Assembly: GCA_032718475.1 (NCBI GenBank)
Contig: JAUCBJ010004944.1
Location: 1 to 36,838 of the forward strand
Source of the DNA: Nemertoderma westbladi
Lineage: Eukaryota > Xenacoelomorpha > Nemertodermatida > Nemertodermatidae
Length of the DNA stretch: 36,838 nucleotides
Reading direction: 5' to 3'
How positions within the stretch are numbered: the first letter of the stretch is position 1; each line of letters begins with the position of its first letter. Below, piece after piece: positions 22,401 to 33,062 of this stretch. The position numbers were made by a program, and so were the translations under genes. The notes below the pieces were generated by a model that saw only the letters and a list, made by a program, of their open reading frames with translations, searched no databases and had not been told where the DNA came from.

Positions 22401-25274
22401 TCTACACTTACTCTACACTTACATTTACATTTACATTTACATTTACACTTACACTTACACTTACACTTACACTTACACTTACACTTACACTTACACTTAC
22501 ACTTACACTTACACTTACACTTACACTTACACTTACACTTACACTTACACTTACACTTACACTTACACTTACACTTACACTTACACTTACACTTACACTT
22601 ACACTTACACTTACACTTACACTTACACTTACACTTACACTTACACTTACACTTACACTTACACTTACACTTACACTTACACTTACACTTACACTTACAC
22701 TTACACTTACACTTACACTTACACTTACACTTACACTTACACTTACACTTACACTTACACTTACACTTACACTTACACTTACACTTACACTTACACTTAC
22801 ACTTACACTTACACTTACACTTACACTTACACTTACACTTACACTTACACTTACACTTACACTTACACTTACACTTACACTTACACTTACACTTACACTT
22901 ACACTTACACTTACACTTACTCTACACTTACATTTACATTTACACTTACACTTACACTTACACTTACACTTACACTTACACTTACACTTACACTTACACT
23001 TACACTTACACTTACACTTACACTTACACTTACACTTACACTTACACTTACACTTACACTTACACTTACACTTACACTTACACTTACACTTACACTTACA
23101 CTTACACTTACACTTACACTTACACTTACACTTACACTTACACTTACACTTACACTTACACTTACACTTACACTTACACTTACACTTACACTTACACTTA
23201 CACTTACACTTACACTTACACTTACACTTACACTTACACTTACACTTACACTTACACTTACACTTACACTTACACTTACACTTACACTTACACTTACACT
23301 TACACTTACACTTACACTTACACTTACACTTACACTTACACTTACACTTACACTTACACTTACACTTACACTTACACTTACACTTACACTTACACTTACA
23401 CTTACACTTACACTTACTCTACACTTACATTTACACTTACACTTACACTTACACTTACACTTACACTTACTCTACACTTACATTTACCCTTACACTTACT
23501 CTACACTTACATTTACATTTACACTTACACTTACTCTACACTTACTCTACACTTACATTTACATTTACACTTACACTTACACTTACACTTACACTTACAC
23601 TTACACTTACACTTACACTTACACGTACACTTACACTTACACTTACACTTACACTTACACTTACACTTACACTTACACTTACACTTACACTTACACTTAC
23701 ACTTACACTTACACTTACACTTACACTTACACTTACACTTACACTTACACTTACACTTACTCTACACTTACATTTACATTTACACTTACACTTACACTTA
23801 CACTTACACTTACACTTACACTTACACTTACACTTACACTTACACTTACACTTACACTTACACTTACACTTACACTTACACTTACACTTACACTTACACT
23901 TACACTTACACTTACACTTACACTTACACTTACACTTACACTTACACTTACACTTACACTTACACTTACACTTACACTTACACTTACACTTACACTTACA
24001 CTTACACTTACACTTACACTTACACTTACACTTACACTTACACTTACACTTACACTTACACTTACACTTACACTTACACTTACACTTACACTTACACTTA
24101 CACTTACACTTACACTTACACTTACACTTACACTTACACTTACACTTACACTTACTCTACACTTACTCTACACTTACATTTACATTTACACTTACACTTA
24201 CACTTACACTTACACTTACACTTACACTTACACTTACACTTACACTTACACTTACACTTACACTTACACTTACACTTACACTTACACTTACACTTACACT
24301 TACACTTACACTTACACTTACACTTACACTTACACTTACACTTACACTTACACTTACACTTACACTTACACTTACACTTACACTTACACTTACACTTACA
24401 CTTACACTTACACTTACACTTACACTTACACTTACACTTACACTTACACTTACACTTACACTTACACTTACACTTACACTTACACTTACACTTACACTTA
24501 CACTTACACTTACACTTACACTTACACTTACACTTACACTTACACTTACACTTACACTTACACTTACACTTACACTTACACTTACACTTACACTTACACT
24601 TACACTTACACTTACACTTACACTTACACTTACACTTACACTTACACTTACTCTACACTTACATTTACACTTACACTTACTCTACACTTACACTTTCTAC
24701 ACTTACACTGACATTTACACTTACACTTACTCTACACTTACATTAACACTTACACTTACTCTACACTTACACTTACATTTACACTTACACTTACATTTAC
24801 ACTTACACTTACTCTACACTTACATTTACACTTACACTTACACTTACTCTACACTTACATTTACATTTACACTTACACTTACACTTACACCTACACTTAC
24901 TCTACACTTACATTTACACTTACACTTACACTTACATTTACACTTACACTTACATTTACACTTACACTTACACTTACTCTACACTTACATTTACATTTAC
25001 ACTTACACTTACACTTACACCTACACTTACTCTACACTTACATTTACACTTACACTTACATTTACATTTACACTTACACTTACACTTACTCTACACTTAC
25101 ATTTACACTTACACTTACACTTACTCTACACTTACACTTACATTTACACTTACACTTACTCTACACTTACATTTACACTTACACTTACTCTATACTTACA
25201 CCTACATTTTCACTTACACTTACTCTACACTTATATTTATACTTACACTTACTCTACACTTACATTTACACTTA
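19440..25274. repeat. Giant hexamer satellite (CACTTA)n / (TAAGTG)n
   Basis: This is 5.8 kb, on the order of 900-1000 tandem units of CACTTA. Long pure runs (for example 19866-20685 and 21070-21835) are separated by short variant blocks. The variants are CATTTA, the 5-base unit CTCTA that shifts the phase, and occasional CCCTTA, CACCTA or CGTACA. One block with CATTTACCCTTACAC recurs near 19755, 21845, 22345 and 23480. Another with CACTTTCTACACTTACACTG recurs near 20730 and 24690. The last 600 bp (24650-25274) are much more degenerate. The 1760-residue plus-strand open frame across it (His-Leu, Thr-Tyr and Leu-Thr runs) exists only because no phase of CACTTA contains a stop. Confidence 0.97.
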
Positions 25275-27676
25275 CTACTACTAGGTCGAGCGAACTCGGA
25301 CAGTGGAAATGAGATCCTTCCAGGCTTCCCGATTCTCCATAGTTGTCGTAATTTCGTTTCTCCTAAGTTCAGTATCCCTTTCAAGTTGATCTATATATGT
25401 TATGGCCGGTTGTCCACGACTACGCTTTCCATGAGTTGGTTGCCAGAAAAGTAGATCTGGTATGACCTCGTCTTTACTTCGCCAGCAGTGCCCACTGAAT
25501 CTTAATCTGCGTTCACGGAGGGTGGTTGATACAGGTGGTATTGTACCATTAAGCTCGGCGTTTGTCATGTGTTGTCTCCAGCTGATGTTTAGGGCTGCCC
25601 TTAGTAGTCTTGTGTAGCAACCATCAATTCGTTGTTCAAGTTATTTAGTCAGTGTCCAGGTCTCACCCCCATATAAAAATACACTTTCCACTGTGGCTCG
25701 AAAGAACTTAGTCTTCAGGTGCCTGGAGAGATCTGATTTCCAGATGGTATCCATTTTTGATAGAGCTACCCAAGCCTTTGCTTTCCTAACTTATATGTCC
25801 TTTTTGCTACTCTCTATCCATGATCCAAGGTACTGGAAGTCATCGACCTTCCTTAATTGATTATTATCAATGGTTGTCAAGTTTCCATCAACATTAAAGG
25901 TCATGAATTCGGTCTTTGTAGCATTTATATGCAATCCAACCTCCTTAGCAGCCCTCTCCACTTTATTTAGTAGAAGCTGTGCATCTGCTAGGGTATTAGA
26001 GAGCAGGGCGATGTCATCCGCAAAGTCGGTGTCTGTGACTGTAGTTGCCGGATATCTACTACTTCTGCGTTCTTGAAGTGTGAATCCCAGGTCTTCACCC
26101 TTTGTGGCCGTCCTCATTGCGTAATCCAGCACAATTACAAATAGTAATGGTGCTAATGTGTCACCTTGCAGTACGCCAGCCAGGATTGAGAAAAACTCAG
26201 TTTCACCATCTGGTGAGAGTACCTGCGCTTCTGTGTCACAATATAACAATCCAATGCCAGCAACAATTACTTCTGGTATTCCATAAGCTCTTAGGATTTC
26301 AAGCATTTTACCTCTATGGATGGAGTCGAATGCCTTCTTGAAGTCCACAAAAGTCATGACAGCGGGGAAATTCTTTGACTTAATTCCTTCAATCAGTCTC
26401 CGTAGTGCAAGTATCTGAGCTATTGTTGATCTACTTGGTCGAAATCCGTTTTGGCTCTTACGCAGTAGTTTCTCTATGTGAGGCCTAATCCTATATAGAA
26501 TCATTTTATTGTATAATTTGACAGCTACCACAAGCAGACAGATCCCACGATAGTTTGTTGGTATGCCGAGGTCTCCTTTCTTGGGGAGAGGCTTTAGTTG
26601 ACCTTTAGTCCAAATTGGTGGTGGCTTTTCCCCTTTTAACATCCGGTTGCAAACATTCAATAATGGTCTGTTTAGCACTCCGGTTTTCCATACCTCCGCT
26701 GGGATTTCATCTAATCCACTCGCTTTATTATTGGACATGCTTTTAATGCTTCTTTGGAGTTCGGCCGGTGTGAAGTCCCCTGTTTCTATAGGTAGTCTCT
26801 TGTCATATATTTTCCTTGTAGGGCTGACCTCGATGTTTGGTGGCTGCCCAAGCAAGTTGCTGAAGTGATTTTTCCACTTCCCAACACGTTCTTCAGGACT
26901 ATCGGCTTTGAGGCGCCCCGTTGCACAACTTTTCCGACCAGATACCTCATTTACAGTTTGCCAGGTAAGTCTTGATTGTTGCTGTATGTGAGCAGTTGTA
27001 ATTGCTTCAGTTTTATCCTGTATGTACTTTTCCTGGCTGATGTTGTAGGCCAATTTAAGATCGTCCATAGCTTTCTCAACCTTGTTAATGTTTTCGGTTG
27101 TTGGTTGTTCGGTTTTAACTTTGTAGGCTATCTTAAGATCTTCTCTCTTACAAGTAACCTCAGAGGTGCCCCAGAGTAACCTCAGAGTAACCCCATGGCA
27201 CATATTGTTTTCGTTTGGGTTTCTGGGGGATATGCCTCTTAGCTGATTCCTTGTGGACTGTTATTATATTCTGGTATATTGAATTAGTGGATTGGTCTTC
27301 ATCCATTGACTGAAGTGCTTCAAAGCTGTTTTGAACTTCTACTGTATAAGCATCCTTTACAGCATTGTCAGTTCTGAGTTTCTCCCAGTCATATTTGATT
27401 TGCTTGCTTGTCCTGGGTTTGCTGGCTCTCAAACTGAGTCTGATCTCTGCAGTCACAATTCTGTGGTCCGAACCAATTAGGTTGAACGAGCTGTATGCCT
27501 CGCAGTTGATCATGCTGTTTCTCCACTTTTTGTTTATGAGGATGTAATACAGTTGTGCTTTGGTTCCATTAGGGTATTGAAAGGTCCATAGCTTCCCCTT
27601 GCTCTTTTCGAATGTGTTGTTTGTTGGTATCAATTCACATTCTTCCATTAGGTCTAAAAGTAAGTACCCATTTCTG
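25275..27676 (-). mobile_element. 5'-truncated LINE inserted in the hexamer array (EN-RT element)
   Basis: A 2.4 kb minus-strand non-LTR element of a different family from copies A-E. The order is: the C-terminal part of an APE-type endonuclease with G-S-D-H-R-I-V (27681-27160 frame); a basic linker; reverse transcriptase (27203-25791) with DFKKAFDSIH, GVLQGDTLAPLLF and FADDIALL; then YLGSWI, LLYG-like, and LRFSGHCWRSKDEV with a basic GKRSRGQPAITY C-terminus (25568-25281). Lesions are a frameshift at 27160-27203 associated with a short local duplication (TCTGAGGTTACT twice), two in-frame TAA codons at about 25793 and 25635, and a Tyr in place of the Asp expected in the endonuclease Q-L-D-Y-I motif. 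The stop codon TAG at 25283-25281 is the first unit of the (TAG)3 tail. Hexamer repeat flanks both ends. Confidence 0.93.
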
Positions 27677-27775
27677 TACACTTACACTTACACTTACTCT
27701 ACACTTACATTTACACTTACACTTACTCTACACTTACATTTACATTTACACTTACACTTACTCTACACTTACATT
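27677..27775. repeat. Right-hand remnant of the hexamer array
   Basis: About 98 bp of CACTTA units with CATTTA and CTCTA variants resume right at the 5' truncation point of the LINE and stop at 27775. This shows that the LINE landed inside the array, about 100 bp from its edge. Confidence 0.92.
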
Positions 27776-28029
27776 TCTCATCCAAAAATCACAATTTTAT
27801 ATTCGCTACCCCAGGCAAAGATATTTGTTTGCAATTCCAAAAAAATGTTATATTTCACGGTTAGAATATATTACCATTGAATCAGTGACGAATACGAAGT
27901 GTCATAGCTAAGAGTCATTTGTTCTACATCTTACAAAGTGTAGTCCTACAGTATGTCAACTGTTATTTATATCACTGAAAAGTGACCCTCAGTATATCAA
28001 TCAAATTCCTTTGCACCTCAGTATGCACC
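27776..28029. other. Short AT-rich non-coding stretch
   Basis: Unique-looking sequence between the hexamer array and the 32-bp tandem repeat. I see no gene, repeat or RNA in it. Confidence 0.4.
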
Positions 28030-28530
28030 TGTGGTTATGGTTGCTAAGTTCGGACCTCTATGGGACCCGTGGTGGCTATGGGACCCGTGGTCACTAAGTT
28101 CGGGCCTCTATGGGACCCGTGGTCGCTAAGTTCGAACCTGTATGGGACCCGCGGTTGCTAAGTTCCGACCTCTATGGGACCCGTGGTCGCTAAATTCCGA
28201 CCTATATGGGACCCGTGGTCGCTAAGTTTCGACCTCTATGGGACCCGTGGTCGCTAAGTTCCGACCTCTATGGGACCCGAGATCGCTAAGTTCGGACCCG
28301 TGGTCGCTATGGTCGGATCTCTATGCGACCAGTCGGACCTCTATGGGATCAGTGGTCGCTCAGTTCCGACCTCTATGGGACCCGTGGTCGCTAAATTCCG
28401 ACCTCTATGGGACCCGTGGTCGCTAAGTTCCGACCTCTATGGGACCCGTGGTCGCTAAGTTCCGACCTCTATGGGACCGTGGTCGCTAAGTTCGGATCTC
28501 TATGGGACCAGTCGGACTTCTATGGGACCT
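28030..28530 (+). repeat. 32-bp tandem repeat, about 14-15 copies
   Basis: The unit contains TATGGGACCCGTGGTCGCTA followed by AGTTCCGACCTC, with a period of 32 bases. Copies vary (GCGG for GTGG, AAATTC for AAGTTC) and a few are truncated near 28290-28345 and 28480-28530. The period is not a multiple of three, and the three overlapping 62-82 residue frames reflect that; there is no gene. It is GC-rich against an AT-rich background. Confidence 0.92.
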
Positions 28531-29132
28531 TTAATGGAACTTTAATGAAAAAAAGTAAATTTTTTATATTTGTAACAGATTTGCATATTCTGACTTGTTA
28601 TAGTAAACCGTGCATCAAAACGGCACGTCTCAAGCAATTAAAGGTCCTTGTATAAGGTAAACCCCGTTAGCTGCTATTCTCCCGCCTTAACAAATTCCCT
28701 GGGACCGTCGGCTCTTCCGAAACAATGTTTCAATAAAGCCCACGGGAAGTCGCGAAGACACCATAATATCATCCATCACCACCTGAACTGCCCTTGTCAC
28801 CCTATTTCCAAATAATTATAATCTACTTAAAGCAACAGCATCCCTCATGCCAGTGCACACAGGCCTAGAATTAGTAATTCTTATTTGATACCATTGGCGC
28901 AGTATTATGTTGTTCCAGGACGGAAGGGAACTAAATCATACTGTTGGATGATATTCATACCTCTGATTGGCTAGTGGGAACATCCTAGAAGCCACTTGCA
29001 CTGCTACCATGGCAGCGCAATCTGAGATCAATATTATCAAAGAATTTGTTGTGTAGAAAATCTACCTGCCTTAAATTCAAATCATGGCGTATATTTTTTA
29101 GCAAAATACATTAGAAGATCTCAACAATAAAT
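28531..29132. other. 5' flank of the JmjC-like membrane protein gene
   Basis: No coding frame is supported. The promoter and 5' UTR of the plus-strand gene starting at 29133 should lie here, but no core element stands out. Confidence 0.4.
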
Positions 29133-32100
29133 ATGGTACCTTATACCAATGGCAATTACTTTTACGATTATAGGCCTATTCTTGAGCTTATTGAAAGGCC
29201 ACCAACTGAACTGGAACAATCTCTAACCAAGGAAGATAAACTACTGTTGATTGAAAGAGAACTCCGTATTCTATGGGAGTTCAGTATTCGAGCTGGCTAT
29301 TCACCCGAAGAAATAGTTGGAGACATACCAAGTCCAAGTCCAAATCGAAGACCGGTGTCTTGGACAGCAATCTATCGACTTGCTCTGTGGCTGGTTGTGC
29401 TGCTGGGAATAATAATACTGGGAATGTTTGGTGTGAGACAATCCAAAGTGATGATGGACACTGTGTGCCAAGGAGGACGGATATTTGCGTTACAGGTTCA
29501 TAAATTATACGATTGGTCCCATATTTTTTACAGGTAAGTCGAGCGTAAAAATAAATAGTGTAAGTCAATACTCAATACATTATAACAATTATAACAATCA
29601 ATGCCCCATTGTAGCTTTGTAAAGTCGGCAATAACGTCCAGGTGGGATCGAACCGGTGACCTCCGGTTTGGAAGTCTGACGCTCTAACCATTCAGCTACC
29701 GGCTCAGGTAAAAGATAGACCTGGAAATACTACCTGATACCTTGTATGTCCGCAATTTACGTCATTATTGCCTCCCATCTATCAATACCATATTATGCTG
29801 CCACTGTGCTCAACTCTACAGTTACTTATCACCGTCTTTATCCAATCGCTAGAATCTTGTCGCGAGGAATATTTCCAGGTCTATCTTTTACTTGAGCCGT
29901 TAGCGGAATTCTTAGAGCATCAAACTTCCAACTGGATGTCACCTGTTCGATCCCGCCTGGGCGTCATTGCCGACTTTGAATATCTTTGCCCAACGAAAAT
30001 TAAAATAAAAATTGGTGGTGACCGAATAACAGCTAGTTTGTGAGTCGTGGCGTGGGTGGAGTACGTCGAAAATTAAAGGACTACTACTTATTTTCCGCTG
30101 GGTGAGTAAATTTTAATTTAATGTTCCCTTTCAAATTTTTGCCGAGTTTATTTTTACATAAAATGTCTGCAATATCATTAAGTAAAAGGTAAACAAACTT
30201 AAAATATGATAAGTAGGATTCAGGGCGACTAAGGGTGACTAAGTTAGGAGTAGGCCTACTGTATGGTGTATGCATCATTTTTAAACAGAGCATTGTGTTA
30301 TAATTGGCATGGGCAGCCTTGAATAGGCTTTCCAGGATTTGGAAGTCACCTAGAATTAATCTGAAACTTAAGGTCCGATTATTTAGATCAGCAGTAGTTC
30401 CAGTACTCCTCTATGGGAGTCCATGCTGGGCTCTAACTGCTGAGGACACCCAATCTCTGGATGGCACATTCACAAGAATGCTACGCCGGGTTCATTGTGT
30501 CAAGTACAATGCACACATCTCCAACCAGACACTTTATAACATTGGAGGTGTCTCATTGGTTCACCCAAGCTTGACACTAGAACAAAATCGCCTCCGCTTT
30601 GCAGGACATTGCTTTCGCCGTGAGGACCAGCCAGTGCATAATCTTGTACTTTGGCAGCCTCATGGAGTGAATAAGCATGGTGGACAGCACATGACTTTCT
30701 TGAGACGCATCTTAAAGGACACTGGCCTTGAAGATGCGGATGATCTAGCAAATGTCATGGGTGATAGGGAGTTGTGGCGGCGCAATTTTGTCGACAAACC
30801 GGCACAGCATTCTTAAAAATGCAGCTGCAATGCAGCATGCCGATCCTAGTAGTAGTAGTTGTGTTAAAATTAAACGTTTCTATGGAGTATCTATCTATGT
30901 CTAATGGAGTTAATCAATAATCAAGTCTTCTAAACACGGCAGATGTAGTGTGAATCAAATATTTTTCAAGAATAAGATGATATCAATATAAGTTAATTAA
31001 TATTTTTTTTTGTTAAAATTGGAGATCGTGGCACACATTCAGCGAAAGTGAAAAAAGTGATATCTTGCGCAAATTGGTAGCATATTAAAGAAAGTTTTGT
31101 TCACGCTTTGGTTACAAAATTCCGCCACTGTAACCTGCTATTTCCCTAAATGTTTTAAAAATAAATTTTTTATCCACAAAACACAGATTCAGATACGTAA
31201 TGAAAGGATGCAATTGTATGATGTTAAGTGCGAATTCCTCAATAAACCCACTGTTTATAAAATTAGACTAGGAGGAGTTCCCAAGCACCCCTCTTACTAA
31301 ACTCCCAAACTCGGGCGTATTTGAATATATAACCAAAGCCACAAACCAAAAATAGTAATTTTGAAAGTCCTATTTCTCATTTATTTCAGTGAGTGTATAA
31401 TTTATAACCCATATCACACCGGGGATGGGCTTACTGACCACGACTGTCTCGTCTGCGAGGAGTTCCAATATATAGAACATCAATCGAATGTGAGCACGGA
31501 AGACTTAGTGGACGATATCGTCTATAACGATATCCCTGTTGTTATCGATGACGCTATGTGGGAGTGGCCCGTGATGAATTACAGCCACATTGAGTTGTTC
31601 AATAAGTTCGCCAACCAGGAGGAGTTGACCTCCTGGGACGTCTGCAACTTCATGAACTACCCCGCGAGGACTGCGACTACCTTCCCTCGACTCATCAAGG
31701 CGGTAAACAATCCCAGAGTTTGGAAGCCGTACAACTCCTTGTGGGAGAACTGCGACATGCAGTCAGCCCGTTATCTCCGCAGGTCTCTCTACCGCAGACC
31801 GTATTTCCTACCTGCGGAAGCCGAGATGGCCCCCAACATGTGGATTGCTGCTTCTGTTGGCGACCACTCCAATCGAACCAGCGACCGATATTTCTCCCCT
31901 TTCCTAAATACAAATGTCATCATATTTGCCCAGGTATAATATAATACTACGTTTTTTGATTTCATACATTTCCTACGTACTGTATTCATTGTATTGCATA
32001 ATAATTATTATAATTTAGTAAATAAATAACACTCGTATGTGATTTGTTCTTTTATTGACAGAGCAAGCCTCTAATGACGAAGGCTCATTGACTACGTAGC

Positions 32101-32857
32101 TGGACTCACAATGCAACAGAGTCGGCCGACCTGCACTCCATCTGTTTAATGGGCCGCAGTAAAGAAATGAGAGGACGAGGAATAAGAACCTCGTGATTTG
32201 CTTCCTATTAGTGCGGTGTAAACGCTAAGGCAATAGCAGAAAACCGACAGCTACAACAGTTAATATGAACAAAAATTAACAGTAAACTGTGCTTTTGACT
32301 ATCGTTTATTGTTTTGGTTAGAACACCTTACCACTGTAAACTGCTCCTTTACCTTAACCTTTTTAACTGATGCGGGCTTTGACGGTAGGCTGCCTGTTGT
32401 CTGATTTCGGCTGTGTGACCGCATAACGTTTACATCCCTATACGTCATCTTATTTGTTAGTGTTGAAATCATGATTACAGAATGTACATTTTTGTTCTTA
32501 TTATGGAATACTAGATTCTGTATTGACTGAACCACAATAGACTTCGTTTACAACAAAAAATGTCGTAACGTTACCTTTTGCTAGAAGTTTTTCTTGTACG
32601 AATCCAAAAAATAAGTAAGCAAAATAGTTTACACTGATTTAAATTATTTTTGTTGTTTACAGGTACAAGGAACTTATGAAATAATGTTGGTGCCCCACTA
32701 CCCGTGCAATGAAACCTGTTCGATTATGCGGCTAATCCTTCGATCTGGGCAGCTACTGTTGTTTACAGATAGACTCTGGACAATGAAGTATAAACCAGTT
32801 ATAACTAATGAAAGTATGGCCATCGCATTCGGAGTTCATTGGGATATTGAAATTTGA
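29133..32857 (+). CDS. Type II membrane protein with JmjC/cupin-like lumenal domain, probably non-catalytic (3 exons)
   Basis: Exons are 29133-29533, 31390-31933 and 32663-32857, with GTAAGT and GTATAA donors, TTATTTCAG and TTGTTTACAG acceptors, and introns of phase 2 and 0. Together they encode 379 residues ending in TGA at 32855. The first 78 residues are cytoplasmic, with a charged helix (TKEDKLLLIERELRILWEF). Residues 79-100 form the transmembrane anchor. The rest is lumenal or extracellular with a C-x-x-C at 153-156 and further Cys at 219, 255, 330 and 334. DIPVVIDDAMWEWPVM (182-196), the LRRSLYRRPYFLP block (263-275) and the ending SGQLLLFTDRLW...SMAIAFG follow the layout of JmjC-type hydroxylase domains. 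Where the H-x-D iron ligands are expected the text is GDHSNRTSDRYF, with no clean H-x-D, and the distal His position reads LWTMKY. So it is likely a pseudoenzyme, or a misjudged family. Intron 1 carries SINEs and a LINE. Confidence 0.82.
29612..29735 (-). mobile_element. tRNA-derived SINE, minus orientation (left arm of an inverted pair)
   Basis: On the minus strand, GAGCCGGTAGCTGAATGG leads into an A-box-like TAGCTGAATGGTTAGAGC (29698-29681), an anticodon-loop-like CTTCCAA, and a perfect B box GGTTCGATCCC (29654-29644). The order and spacing are tRNA-like (tRNA-Gly-TCC-like loop), but the acceptor stem does not pair and no discriminator follows, so it is a SINE or relic rather than a tRNA gene. 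Confidence 0.7.
29867..29990 (+). mobile_element. tRNA-derived SINE, plus orientation (right arm of the inverted pair)
   Basis: This is a diverged copy of the element at 29612-29735 in the opposite orientation: TTGAGCCGTTAGCGGAATTC, AGAGCATCAAACTTCCAA and a B-box-like TGTTCGATCCC (29944-29954). Similarity extends upstream of the tRNA part through CCAGGTCTATCTTTTAC. The two arms are separated by about 130 bp within intron 1 of the plus-strand gene. Confidence 0.68.
30306..30862 (+). mobile_element. 5'-truncated LINE fragment, copy D, with intact C-terminal frame
   Basis: Plus-strand 3' end of the copy A family. The frame is open from 30304 to 30816 without a stop and includes AWAALNRLSRIWKS, VPVLLYGSPCWALT, RRVHCVKYNAHIS, LRFAGHCFRREDQ, FLRRILKDTGLEDADDL and FVDKPAQHS before TAA. 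A 3' UTR of about 40 nt (AAATGCAGCTGCAATGCAGC) is followed by (TAG)4 at 30847-30858. It is inserted in sense orientation in intron 1 of the JmjC-like gene. It is truncated in the part following the RT palm, so it is not autonomous. Confidence 0.9.
30863..31389 (+). other. 3' part of intron 1 of the JmjC-like gene
   Basis: AT-rich intronic sequence after the LINE, ending in the acceptor TTATTTCAG at 31389. Nothing else is recognisable; the frame at 31097-31300 is unsupported. Confidence 0.5.
31934..32662 (+). other. Intron 2 of the JmjC-like gene
   Basis: A 729-nt phase-0 intron from GTATAA to TTGTTTACAG. Around 32060-32250 there is a GC-richer segment whose complement contains GCCTTAGCGTTTACACC and a T-arm-like CGAGGTTCTTATTCCTCG. 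It may be another tRNA-related SINE, but the promoter boxes are not clean. Confidence 0.5.
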
Positions 32858-33062
32858 TGGTTATTCATAAAACAGAAATACAATTTTTGACTACGCTCTG
32901 ACTTCTGACAGATAATTGTTTGCAATACATAATACAGTAAGCAATACAAGTATCATCATTAGTGTAACATACTTACTAACAGTAGGCATATACTGATACA
33001 ATTTAAAAAATATATATGGATCATATTATTTTGGGAAAATTATGTTGTTAGAAAAAATATTG
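32858..33062. other. 3' flank of the JmjC-like gene
   Basis: AT-rich 3' UTR and flank. No canonical AATAAA is evident close to the stop; a polyadenylation site cannot be called. Confidence 0.4.

Noticed and set aside
19429-24711. 1760-residue plus-strand open frame of His-Leu, Thr-Tyr and Leu-Thr repeats
   Set aside because: Every plus-strand phase of CACTTA lacks a stop codon, so the frame is a by-product of the satellite; phase changes track the 5-base CTCTA unit.
19440-25274. Telomeric repeat
   Set aside because: The unit TAAGTG is not the animal TTAGGG repeat nor a simple variant of it, and unique genes lie on both sides.
19440-27775. CRISPR-like array
   Set aside because: There are no unique spacers; repeats are contiguous hexamers in an animal genome.
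28238-28655. Three overlapping small proteins on the plus strand
   Set aside because: They are three frames of one 32-bp tandem repeat, a period not divisible by three.
29644-29698. Functional tRNA-Gly (TCC) gene
   Set aside because: The A and B boxes are present, but the acceptor stem does not pair and a second diverged copy with extra shared flank sits nearby, which fits a SINE.
30500-30751. Minus-strand frame inside LINE copy D
   Set aside because: Shadow of the plus-strand reverse transcriptase frame.
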